Positions 17,142-25,702 of a DNA stretch of 64,000 nucleotides are shown here, one piece after another. Made by a program: the position numbers and the translations under genes. The DNA comes from JBFGJY01 sp041576975 (GTDB lineage: Bacteria > Pseudomonadota > Gammaproteobacteria > UBA4575): assembly GCA_041576975.1 (NCBI GenBank), contig JBFGJY010000001.1:1-64000 (forward strand), in the 5' to 3' direction. The notes under the pieces are model-generated. The model ran no database searches. It had not been told where the DNA came from and was given only the letters and a program-made list of their open reading frames with translations. How positions within the stretch are numbered: position 1 is the stretch's first letter; every line of letters starts with the position of its first letter.

Positions 17142-17636
17142 TTATTTCTTTTTTGGGTAATCAAAATCAACCAATTCGCCTTCATGCTTGGAAATTTCTT
17201 TCCATGTATCTGTGTTAAATTTAATTTGAGCTATGCTACAAGTTGGCATGTTATCAAGCTGAGCATCACATAAATAATTACATAAATAAGTAAGTCCAGG
17301 ATTATGTCCAACTAAGATAGCATGCCGATAATTATCATCGATACTGGCTACAACATTCACAAGTACATCTAATCCAGCTTCATAAATAGCAGTCTCGCGT
17401 AGAATATTATTACTATCAAAACAAATTTCGCTGGCGATAATTTCTGCAGTTGTAATCGCACGAACAGCAGGGCTAGAAATTATAATATCTGTATGATAAT
17501 TTTTTCTAGCTAATCGCTTACCCATTTCGGGCGCATTTTTAAATCCGCGCTTATTGAGAGGTCGGTCAAAATCTCGCAAACTTGTATCATCCCAATTTGA
17601 TTTTGCATGACGGATGAGAGTCAAATCTCGTGCCAT
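17142..17636 (-). CDS. sixA: Phosphohistidine phosphatase SixA family
   Basis: The 164-residue protein has the histidine-phosphatase signature RHAKS (His10) and the second catalytic His111 in GHNPG. The short length without inserts is typical of SixA, which removes phosphate from phosphohistidine in signalling or phosphotransferase proteins. A GAGGA site precedes the ATG. It heads a two-gene unit with the protein kinase. E. coli SixA acts on the nitrogen phosphotransferase NPr; whether that is the target here cannot be read from sequence. Confidence 0.85.
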   Translation of the reverse strand: MARDLTLIRHAKSNWDDTSLRDFDRPLNKRGFKNAPEMGKRLARKNYHTDIIISSPAVRAITTAEIIASEICFDSNNILRETAIYEAGLDVLVNVVASIDDNYRHAILVGHNPGLTYLCNYLCDAQLDNMPTCSIAQIKFNTDTWKEISKHEGELVDFDYPKKK

Positions 17637-17685
17637 ATAAGTTCCTCACAGTAAAAATTAGTTGTTGAGTCTTATTAAAAATGAC

Positions 17686-18251
17686 TTAGATATCTAAAAG
17701 CTTCTTTTTTAAATTTAGTTGTACAGGATTACTGCCTAACCAAATTCCAAATAGTGCGGAAGCAAATTTTTTATTATTTATTTCCCCTAAATGCTGATTA
17801 TTTTTAGAAGTTTGTATTTTATTACCAGGTAAGAATGAAAACTCTAATACATCACCTTTCTTTATTGGTTGATTTACCCATGTCAAAAATATTTCGATTT
17901 CTTCCGCTATTCCTGCAATATCTCCTTGTGTAGACTTTTTAAACCCTTCTCTAGTTGCTTTAACCAGCTTCTCAGATGTAATCTTTGATGAGATAATATG
18001 CAAACGTATACATAATGGCTGGCCCATATCAAGCAGTTGATGTTCGTCACTATTTTTTTTTGTGTACACAAGGTCGCCACGTATAACTTGATAAAGAGCT
18101 TTTTCCTCACACCTGCTCCATTTAGAGATAATGTTTGATCAGAACATGTAGCCGTTTCATTGACCGAGAACTTGCCAACATTTTCGGCATGACAAACTGA
18201 AAATCTTATAAGCAAAGTTATTGCGATGAGAGTAGATAATTTATTAAACAT
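17686..18251 (-). pseudogene. Chalcone isomerase-like secreted protein, frameshifted in an A run
   Basis: The gene begins with a signal peptide (LIAITLLIRFSVCHA) and the family motif LNGAGVRKKLFIKLYVATL. It then meets a run of nine A (plus-strand T run 18053-18061). One added A would lead directly into the second frame, which carries the rest of the fold and ends with the conserved FASALFGIWLGSNPV segment at 17686. Bacterial proteins of this family (CHI-like) are periplasmic and of unknown activity. Either the gene is broken or the base count in the run is wrong. The SD region GAGAGGT before the ATG is intact. Confidence 0.8.
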
Positions 18252-18426
18252 GGCACATACCTCTCGAGCATTCTATGGCCAAAAAAAACATCGTTGTATG
18301 AACGCAACTCACAGGCTTTATCAAAGTTGAGATGTCATTTGAAGTTAACTAAGCGTTAATAACACTTATTGATATAGTTAATACAAATTGCTGATTAATT
18401 AAATCACTTTATGATATATGATTCTG

Positions 18427-19017
18427 CTAATTTGAATTACGTGCTTTTTTCCCTAAATACCCTCCATGATGACGTTTACCATAATCTTCTCTACTAAACT
18501 CTTTGAGTTCCATTAACAACAAAGCCAATGCGTCACTAATAGCGAGCATCACAGCCATACTTGAAGTAGGAGTTAGATCTAATCGGCAAGATTCTTTAAT
18601 CACGCCCATATCAATCACAACATCGCTTAACTCCCGTAGTTGTGTGTCTGGATGTGAAGTGATACTAATCACAGTATGTAAACCAAGTTCGCGTCCAGCA
18701 ACCAACATATCCAATACTTCGCGTGTTTTACCACTAGTTGAAAAGGCAACAATGGCATCGTTTTCTTCAATCAACCCTAGGTCGCCGTGTGCAGCTTCCC
18801 CAGGGTGTAAAAACGATGCCGGTGTACCGGTTGAACACAAAGTTGCTGAAAACTTACTGGCGATATGACCTGCTTTACCCATGCCCGTAGTAAGCACTTT
18901 GCCATTGCAATCCTTTAATAGATATACGGCACGTTCAAAGTCATCCGTTACAGGTATAGAAGATATTGCTTGGGCTTCTTGTGCAAATATTTCTCTAACG
19001 CGTTCTTTAATATTCAT
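18427..19017 (-). CDS. SIS-domain sugar isomerase, KdsD/GutQ-like without CBS domains
   Basis: This 196-residue protein has a complete SIS domain: the TGMGKAGHIASKF loop, the PGEAAHGDLG segment and STSGKTREV that binds the sugar phosphate, then the RLDLTPTSS stretch typical of arabinose-5-phosphate isomerases. E. coli KdsD is about 330 residues with two C-terminal CBS domains; these are absent here. The protein ends instead with a basic KRHHGGYLGKKAR tail. It probably converts ribulose 5-phosphate to arabinose 5-phosphate for Kdo synthesis. No other kds or lpt genes are nearby. Confidence 0.85.
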   Translation of the reverse strand: MNIKERVREIFAQEAQAISSIPVTDDFERAVYLLKDCNGKVLTTGMGKAGHIASKFSATLCSTGTPASFLHPGEAAHGDLGLIEENDAIVAFSTSGKTREVLDMLVAGRELGLHTVISITSHPDTQLRELSDVVIDMGVIKESCRLDLTPTSSMAVMLAISDALALLLMELKEFSREDYGKRHHGGYLGKKARNSN

Positions 19018-19192
19018 GAGTCAATGTCTAACTTTATTATAGACTGTTTGAATACAAACCAGGCGTCTTGCTTCAATGTTCGACAGGAATCCAACCTGCT
19101 AAGCATTATGGTTGGCATTTTTGCTACATGTGTAATTATATATTCTATGCTCATCAATTTAATATCGTTATTCTTTATGCACTTGGGATGTG

Positions 19193-19450
19193 TTAGAGCT
19201 GTGGTGCTTGCGTCATGCCGGCATGCCAAGCAAGCTCTTCAACAATACCAAATAATTGTGTATCTTTATCAATTTCAACGGGCTTTATCCTATATATACG
19301 TAAAGCTAATTTTGGCGTTACACGAGGACCTGCAAACACAAATAATGCGCCACCGATAGCAAGTATTAGCAGTCCGATCGTTCCAAATAGCAAATAACCT
19401 ATAAAACCTAATAATATCGCCATGCCACTAATAAGTAGCAATGCATGCAA
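19193..19450 (-). pseudogene. N-terminal stub of an M48 (HtpX-like) membrane peptidase
   Basis: Two hydrophobic helices are followed by the juxtamembrane segment LALRIYRIKPVEI and an EELAWHAGM stretch that in HtpX-like peptidases precedes the APxLYxIPS strand. Here the frame reads APQL and then a TAA exactly where Tyr is expected; the bases after it still read HIPSA before another stop. The zinc-binding HExxH domain is missing downstream. I therefore call this a remnant; a short translated membrane stub is possible. The start appears to be a TTG. Confidence 0.65.
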
Positions 19451-19536
19451 ATCTTTTTGTATACAGTGAGATAAAATGTTGGTTTCATTATAGTTACAGA
19501 TCAGGCCTAGTGAAATAAATAGTTACTATTTTTAAG

Positions 19537-20364
19537 ATGCTTATAAAAATTATTTTCGCGTTCGCATTATTTTACCTTGTAGCAATGATAGCAATCTATT
19601 TTGCACAGTCATTGTTTATCTATGCGCCTGATATGCCGACACGAGAACTAATTGCGACACCTATTGACCTTGGTTTTAGCTTTGAAGAAGTTACTTTAGT
19701 GACAACTGATAATGAGAAGCTTCATGCATGGTTTATTCCAACAAACCCTGATGAAAAACGGGCAGCTAAAACTGTGCTATTCATGCACGGCAATGCTGGC
19801 AATATTTCACATCGTTTAGAAACAATTCAAATTTTTCATCAACTCGGTCTAAATGTTTTTATATTTGACTATAGAGGGTATGGAAAAAGTACAGGAAGCC
19901 CAAATGAAAAAGGCACATACCTAGATGCTGCGGCAGCATGGAATTATCTAGTACATGAGCGAAAATTAAGTCCTGATCAAATTATTATATTTGGTCGTTC
20001 TTTAGGGGGTGGAGTTGCCTCTGAGCTCGCAATAAATGTATCACCTGCAATGTTAATTTTAGAATCAACATTTACCTCCATGCAAGAGGTATCCAAACAA
20101 CACTATCCCTTTATGCCTACTGATATTATAGTGAAGCATGAATACGAAACGATTAACAAACTTAAAAATATTTCATGTCCAATTGTTGTTGTACATAGTA
20201 AAAATGATGAGGTCATTCCATTTTCCCATGCTGAAAGGATTTTTGAGAGGGCAAATCGGCCTAAAACATTTATTGAGTTACGTGGTGGTCATGGCAATGG
20301 ATTTTTACTTTCACAACGTGACTATATCGCTGGCTTACAAAATGCCTTGCAAACCATGCTGTAA
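19537..20364 (+). CDS. Alpha/beta hydrolase, BEM46-like, membrane-anchored
   Basis: The 275-residue protein has one N-terminal hydrophobic helix (residues 3-24) that probably anchors it to the inner membrane. The hydrolase domain shows the FMHGNAGN oxyanion motif, the nucleophile elbow GRSLGGG, the Asp in HSKNDEVIP and the final His in GGHGNG. This combination is typical of the BEM46/ABHD13-like group. The substrate is unknown. It stands alone between the M48 remnant and a convergent FAH-family gene. Confidence 0.85.
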   Translation: MLIKIIFAFALFYLVAMIAIYFAQSLFIYAPDMPTRELIATPIDLGFSFEEVTLVTTDNEKLHAWFIPTNPDEKRAAKTVLFMHGNAGNISHRLETIQIFHQLGLNVFIFDYRGYGKSTGSPNEKGTYLDAAAAWNYLVHERKLSPDQIIIFGRSLGGGVASELAINVSPAMLILESTFTSMQEVSKQHYPFMPTDIIVKHEYETINKLKNISCPIVVVHSKNDEVIPFSHAERIFERANRPKTFIELRGGHGNGFLLSQRDYIAGLQNALQTML

Positions 20365-20426
20365 TCGAATGTTGATTTAAACAGCGACTATTATCTTGCG
20401 TATGGAACAAATTGATGAATTTTAAT

Positions 20427-21317
20427 CTAAGCCGCAATTATTCGGTTACGTATCATACCAATCGATTCTATCTCACACTCCACCTCATCCCCTGGCATTA
20501 AATACTCTGGAGGATTACGTACATAACCCACACCACTCGGTGTTCCCGTAGCAATAATATCTCCAGGTTCCAACATCATTCCTTGTGACAAACTTTCAAT
20601 TACCGTTGCAACGTCAAAAATTTGAAATTTTGTATTCGAGTCTTGCTTAATTTGACTATTTACACGGCTTTGTAAGTTAAGTGTTTGAGGGTTGGGAATT
20701 TCATCGGCAGTCACGATCCACGGACCCATTGGACATGCCCCAGTGAAACTCTTGCCGATAAAAAATTGCTTATGGCGTTTTTGGTAATCACGTGCCGATA
20801 TGTCATTAATGATGGTATAGCCAAATACATGTTTAAGGGCCCGTGTTCGACATATTCCTTTACCGCCTTTACCAATGATTACACCCAGTTCGACTTCCCA
20901 ATCCATTTTATTTGAAATCTCGAGGTTCACCGGAATATCGGCGTAAGGTCCGTTCATACTGGATGCAGCTTTGGTAAAAACAATGGGATGTTTAGGTAAC
21001 TTTGGCGCCTCCAGTGAATTACCAGTGGTTTCTTCGACATGCTCAATATAGTTCCAACCAAGACACATTATATTCTGACGTGGCCTTGGAATCGGTGATA
21101 ATAATTCCACCTCAGACAAAGAGATCCACTGCTCGGGTTTAGCTTGCTCTACAATTACACGTAAATCTTGTAAGGTTTGTTCGCCAGCGCCAATGACCTG
21201 TAGCATATTATTTAATTCAGCTGGCCAATCGGAGCAAGTTTCTGGTAATAGTATAGAATCAGCTTGTACTACAGCAAGATGCACTTGGTCATTGTATTTA
21301 CACGTAGCTAATCGCAT
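20427..21317 (-). CDS. Fumarylacetoacetate hydrolase family protein
   Basis: The 296-residue protein has the FAH fold with its metal ligands in the conserved EVELGVIIGKGG region and the GYTIINDISARDYQ core, then GACPMGPWIV and the C-terminal GTPSGVGY. The family includes acylpyruvate hydrolases, 2-keto-4-pentenoate hydratases and fumarylpyruvate hydrolases. The N-terminal lead of about 90 residues fits the FAHD1-like or two-domain members. Substrate cannot be told. It faces the alpha/beta hydrolase gene and is not in an operon. Confidence 0.85.
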   Translation of the reverse strand: MRLATCKYNDQVHLAVVQADSILLPETCSDWPAELNNMLQVIGAGEQTLQDLRVIVEQAKPEQWISLSEVELLSPIPRPRQNIMCLGWNYIEHVEETTGNSLEAPKLPKHPIVFTKAASSMNGPYADIPVNLEISNKMDWEVELGVIIGKGGKGICRTRALKHVFGYTIINDISARDYQKRHKQFFIGKSFTGACPMGPWIVTADEIPNPQTLNLQSRVNSQIKQDSNTKFQIFDVATVIESLSQGMMLEPGDIIATGTPSGVGYVRNPPEYLMPGDEVECEIESIGMIRNRIIAA

Positions 21318-21425
21318 TACAGAAAAATATTGTTGTTACTAATTGATATTGTAGTCATAGCTTAAAGTTTCGATCTACCTTTGCACATGAATTAAGCGCA
21401 TAGATTCACTGTGATTTAGATAAAA

Positions 21426-23555
21426 ATGAAAAAAATAATCATTTTGCTAATTATTGCAATATTAATTTTTGGATTTTTTATATTTGATCTACACCAGTAT
21501 CTTGATTTTGCTTATATCAAGTCAAAGCAACAAATCATTACCGAATATTTTCAAATTCACCCCTTCAAGGCCGCAATTATATTTTTCTTTATATATATAG
21601 CGGTTGCAGGTCTTTCTTTACCAGGTGCAACTGTTCTATCAATTCTAGCAGGTGCAATCTTTGGATTACCCTTAGGGGTGTTCATTGTATTACTCGCAGC
21701 AACTATTGGCGCAACGATTGCTTTTTGGTTTTCACGCTATATTTTTCACGACTTCGTACAAGATCATTTTGGTGAAAAATTACAAGCTGTCAACCGAGGT
21801 ATTGAAAAAGATGGCGCCTTTTATTTATTCACACTTCGATTAATACCCATCTTTCCATATTTTATTATTAATCTAGTCATGGGGCTTACTCCCATCCGTA
21901 CGTTAGTATTTTTTATAACCAGCTTGCTAGGTATGTTTGCAGGATCAATCATATTCGTTAATGTCGGTACTCAACTTGCAGATATAGAATCAATAGATGG
22001 AATATTAACACCTGGTCTCATAATTGCCTTTGTACTACTAGCAACTTTTCCCTGGCTAGCCAGAATGTTTGTAACGATAATAAAAGCTCAACGAGTCTAT
22101 AAGAATTTCACAAAACCTAAAAAATTTGATCGTAACCTTATCGTAATTGGCGCAGGTTCTGCTGGCCTAGTTTCAGCTTACATAGCGGCTACAGTTAAGG
22201 CCAAAGTCACCATTATTGAAATGCACAAAATGGGAGGAGATTGCTTGAATACAGGCTGTGTACCTTCCAAAGCTTTAATACGGTCAGCAAAGTTTATCTC
22301 TCAAGTAAAACGAGCAAAAGAATTCGGATGCAAAAAAATAGAAGTAGAGTTTGATTTTAAAGAAATCATGGAACGTGTACATCAAGTGATTAAAAAAATT
22401 GAACCACATGATTCTATAGAACGCTATACCAAATTAGGCGTTGAATGTATTCAAGGAGAAGCAAAACTTAAAGATCCATGGACAGTTGAGGTAAATGGGA
22501 AAACTATAACCGGTAAAAATATTATTCTTGCCACAGGCGCTAAACCCTTTGTGCCGAATATTCCTGGCCTAGATAACATTAATTATTACACATCAGACAC
22601 CATTTGGAATTTAACTGAACTTCCAAAGCAAATGGTAGTTCTAGGAGGAGGCCCAATTGGTTGTGAGTTAGCTCAGTGTTTTAAGCGCTTTGGAGCACAA
22701 GTTACACAAGTAGAAATGATGCCTCGGATCATGTTACATGAGGATTTAGAAATTTCTAATATGGTCGCCGAGAGTCTCAGCAAAGATGGTGTCCAAATTC
22801 TTACCAATCACACTGCCACTGGGGTGATACAACATGATGATTCGAATATCTTAATCTGCAATCACCAAGGTGAAAATATCAAAATTCCTTTTGATTGCTT
22901 ATTAGTTGCAGTAGGACGTAGTGCAAATACAAAAAATGTTTGGGATGAAGATCTGCAAATCGAACTTAGTAAAAATGGCAAATTAGAGGTAAATGAATTT
23001 CTTCAAACAATTTATCCCAACATATATGCCTGTGGTGATGTTGCAGGCCCATATGAATTCACTCATATCGCAGCCCATCAAGCTTGGTATGCCAGTGTGA
23101 ATGCCTTGTTTGGTTCGTTTAAAAAATTTCGTGTCGATTATTCTGTGATCCCTTGGTGTACATTCACGGAACCAGAGGTTGCCAGAGTGGGTCTGAATGA
23201 AGAAGGTGCACGCAAACAAAATATTGAGTTTGAGGTGACGCGATATGATATCTCTGATTTAGATCGTGCCATAGCTGATGAAGAGGCGCATGGCATTGTA
23301 AAAGTCATCACACCACCAGGGAAAGATAAAATACTAGGTGTAACCATTGTAGGTGATCACGCAGGTGATTTAATAACCGAGTATGTTTCAGCAATGAAAC
23401 ATAAACTGGGTTTAAATAAAATCCTTGGTACAATTCATATTTATCCAACCTTAGCTGAGGCCAACAAATACGCAGCGGGTGAATGGAAAAAAGCTCATGC
23501 GCCTGAAAAACTATTACATTGGGTAAAAAAATACCATGCCTTTCAACGCAGCTAA
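21426..23555 (+). CDS. TVP38/DedA-like membrane domain fused to a mercuric-reductase/Lpd-like oxidoreductase
   Basis: Residues 1-225 form a TVP38/TMEM64 (SNARE-associated) membrane domain with the LSLPGATVLSILAGAIFG signature and a RLIPIFPYFIIN re-entrant segment. Residues 235-709 are a class I pyridine nucleotide-disulfide oxidoreductase. It has the FAD motif GAGSAG (242-247), the redox-active pair Cys273 and Cys278 in CLNTGC, an NAD motif GGGPIGCE and the C-terminal HIYPTLAEA catalytic His segment. There is no heavy-metal-associated domain and no terminal Cys pair, so mercury reduction is not supported. It precedes arsS by 52 bases. Fused or paired TVP38 and Lpd-like proteins are often found by arsS genes. 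Confidence 0.88.
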   Translation: MKKIIILLIIAILIFGFFIFDLHQYLDFAYIKSKQQIITEYFQIHPFKAAIIFFFIYIAVAGLSLPGATVLSILAGAIFGLPLGVFIVLLAATIGATIAFWFSRYIFHDFVQDHFGEKLQAVNRGIEKDGAFYLFTLRLIPIFPYFIINLVMGLTPIRTLVFFITSLLGMFAGSIIFVNVGTQLADIESIDGILTPGLIIAFVLLATFPWLARMFVTIIKAQRVYKNFTKPKKFDRNLIVIGAGSAGLVSAYIAATVKAKVTIIEMHKMGGDCLNTGCVPSKALIRSAKFISQVKRAKEFGCKKIEVEFDFKEIMERVHQVIKKIEPHDSIERYTKLGVECIQGEAKLKDPWTVEVNGKTITGKNIILATGAKPFVPNIPGLDNINYYTSDTIWNLTELPKQMVVLGGGPIGCELAQCFKRFGAQVTQVEMMPRIMLHEDLEISNMVAESLSKDGVQILTNHTATGVIQHDDSNILICNHQGENIKIPFDCLLVAVGRSANTKNVWDEDLQIELSKNGKLEVNEFLQTIYPNIYACGDVAGPYEFTHIAAHQAWYASVNALFGSFKKFRVDYSVIPWCTFTEPEVARVGLNEEGARKQNIEFEVTRYDISDLDRAIADEEAHGIVKVITPPGKDKILGVTIVGDHAGDLITEYVSAMKHKLGLNKILGTIHIYPTLAEANKYAAGEWKKAHAPEKLLHWVKKYHAFQRS

Positions 23556-23607
23556 TTACTTTACAGTGTATAGATATTTATAAACTTAACCATAATGTAA
23601 ACATATT

Positions 23608-24567
23608 ATGCATGAAACTATTCATTTACTAAGGCAAACCAACTTCCCAAAAATTTACCGTGGGAAAATTGAAACCTTGCAAGTTAATCTAGGGTATCGA
23701 TGTAACCAATCTTGTGTGCATTGTCATGTTAATGCCGGCCCCAATCGTACTGAAATGATGTCGCCTGAAACCATAGGTTCCGTTATCAAATTTTTACAAG
23801 CCCAAGACATAGGAATACTTGATATCACGGGTGGGGCACCTGAGTTGCATCCACAATTTAGAGAGCTGGTAAAAATTGCGCGCAAACAATCACGGCATGT
23901 GATTGATCGCTGCAACTTAACAATCCTTGAAGAACCCGAACATAATGATTTAGCTAATTTTTTAGCTGATCATCAAGTAGAGATCGTGGCCTCGTTGCCG
24001 TGTTATCTTGAAGAAAATGTCGACAGACAACGTGGCAAAGGTGTGTTTGAAAAAAGTATACGTGTATTAAAAAAGCTTAACGCGCTTGGTTATGGCAAAA
24101 ACCATAAATATTTAAAATTAACCTTGGTGTATAACCCACAAGGCCCACAATTACCCCCACCACAAGAATCATTAGAGGAAGACTATCGTAAGTTTTTAGC
24201 AAAGTTTGCTGTCAGTTTTGATCATTTATTCACTATAACGAATATGCCAATTCAAAGATTTGGTAGCACACTAATAAGCCAGGGTAAGTTTGACGAGTAC
24301 ATGCAGCTATTGCACGACTCTTATTGTGCAAAAAACCTAAGGTCTGTCATGTGTCGTTCGTTAATAAGTGTAGACTGGAATGGCTATGTCTATGACTGTG
24401 ACTTTAATCAGATGCTAGGTCTTGCTCTACCGCATAAAGATCAAATACGTACACATTTATCGGAGCTTATTGATACTGATCTAGAGAACAATGAAATTAC
24501 GGTTGCCGACCATTGCTACGGCTGCACAGCCGGACAAGGTAGTAGTTGCGGTGGCGCTTTAAACTAA
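23608..24567 (+). CDS. arsS: Arsenosugar biosynthesis radical SAM protein ArsS
   Basis: This 319-residue radical SAM enzyme has the cluster motif Cys32-x3-Cys36-x2-Cys39. The C-terminal Cys-rich part reads CYGCTAGQGSSCGGA, the signature of the TIGR04167 rSAM/SeCys-type family. ArsS joins dimethylarsinite to the 5'-deoxyadenosyl group of SAM on the way to arsenosugars. Some relatives carry selenocysteine in this tail; here all positions are Cys codons (no TGA). Its usual partner, the arsenite methyltransferase ArsM, is not in the window. The gene follows the TVP38-Lpd fusion closely and is probably its operon partner. Confidence 0.88.
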   Translation: MHETIHLLRQTNFPKIYRGKIETLQVNLGYRCNQSCVHCHVNAGPNRTEMMSPETIGSVIKFLQAQDIGILDITGGAPELHPQFRELVKIARKQSRHVIDRCNLTILEEPEHNDLANFLADHQVEIVASLPCYLEENVDRQRGKGVFEKSIRVLKKLNALGYGKNHKYLKLTLVYNPQGPQLPPPQESLEEDYRKFLAKFAVSFDHLFTITNMPIQRFGSTLISQGKFDEYMQLLHDSYCAKNLRSVMCRSLISVDWNGYVYDCDFNQMLGLALPHKDQIRTHLSELIDTDLENNEITVADHCYGCTAGQGSSCGGALN

Positions 24568-24640
24568 ACCTTACTTTTATTGCAACATCTAATATAAGCT
24601 ACTCTGAAAATAGAGTAACTCTTCATATACAATCCATCAT

Positions 24641-25702
24641 ATGATTCGACTTCTTATAACAATCGCTTTGATTCCATTCGCATTTATTTTTGTATCACAT
24701 GCAGAAGATCAACAAGGACCCCCACCCACACTGGTAGTAGTAGAGCAAGCGGTGAAAAAAAATATAGCGCCTACTGCACTCTATAGCGCCACAGTGATCA
24801 GTCGTGATGATGCAAACTTAGCCGGAGAACTATCTGGACGTTTGACTTGGGTTGCAGAAGTAGGCGATCGCTTCAAGAAAGGTGATTTGGTTGCAAAACT
24901 AGATGATGTGTTTATTAAACAGCAAGTCATTGAAGAACAAGCGACCATTCAAAGCGAAAAGGCGAAATTCGATTTTAGTTCTAAAGAAGTCGAGCGCTTT
25001 AAAAAATTGTTGTTAAGTAATAATGTTGCACGCAGCCAACTTGATCAAGCTATTTCAGATCAGTCTGTTGCACGCAGCAACATCGCTTCAGCTAATGCTC
25101 GTTTAGCTCAGGCAGAAGAACGCTTAAAACGAACAAAAATTCTTGCGCCATTTGATGGTGTTGTGTCCGATCGATCGCTACAAACAGGAGAATGGGCCGA
25201 CAATGGAGATACTATCCTGCGTTTGGTAAGTACTAACAATCTTGAAATCCAAACACATATCCCTGCAAGTCTCTTGCAATTTGTGACCATCGGTAGCTCT
25301 TTAGCCTACACAGATGGAAAGTCAACGGGCAAAGGTAAAGTACGTGCGTTGGTTCCTGTTGGTGGCGATATATCACGTTTATATGAACTGCGTATTTCCG
25401 TAGCCGATCCGGCGTTAAATGCAGGTAATTTATTACGTGTCGCCATTCCAACTGCCCATGCACGTGAAGCTGTACTGGTACCACGTGATGCTTTGGTATT
25501 ACGTAGAGAAGGAATTTATGTGTTCCGCATCATCGAACAATCGATAGCGGAAAGAGTCAGTGTGGAAACCGGTATTGCAGAAATCGATAGCATTGAAGTG
25601 ATTGGCGGTATTCAAGCAAATGATTTGGTGGTAACACGTGGTGGCGAAAACTTGCAACCCGGTATGACCGTTTCGATAAAACCGCTGCAAGCGGGTTCAT
25701 GA
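24641..25702 (+). CDS. RND efflux periplasmic adaptor (membrane fusion protein)
   Basis: The 353-residue protein starts with a signal peptide (IRLLITIALIPFAFIFVSHA). It has the lipoyl half-motifs, a helical hairpin with EEQATIQSEKAKFDF and the KILAPFDGVVSDR stretch, and beta-barrel and membrane-proximal domains ending in VTRGGENLQPGM. This matches the HlyD/AcrA-type adaptors. The stop overlaps the start of the RND permease by four bases (ATGA), so the two are translationally coupled. No outer membrane channel gene follows. Confidence 0.9.
   Translation: MIRLLITIALIPFAFIFVSHAEDQQGPPPTLVVVEQAVKKNIAPTALYSATVISRDDANLAGELSGRLTWVAEVGDRFKKGDLVAKLDDVFIKQQVIEEQATIQSEKAKFDFSSKEVERFKKLLLSNNVARSQLDQAISDQSVARSNIASANARLAQAEERLKRTKILAPFDGVVSDRSLQTGEWADNGDTILRLVSTNNLEIQTHIPASLLQFVTIGSSLAYTDGKSTGKGKVRALVPVGGDISRLYELRISVADPALNAGNLLRVAIPTAHAREAVLVPRDALVLRREGIYVFRIIEQSIAERVSVETGIAEIDSIEVIGGIQANDLVVTRGGENLQPGMTVSIKPLQAGS

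Noticed and set aside
21426..23555. Mercuric reductase merA
   Set aside because: The CLNTGC pair is shared by all Lpd-like enzymes. The N-terminal mercury-binding domain and the C-terminal Cys pair of MerA are absent, and no other mer gene is present.
24490..24567. Selenocysteine in the ArsS C-terminal tail
   Set aside because: All cysteines in the tail are encoded by TGC or TGT. There is no in-frame TGA.
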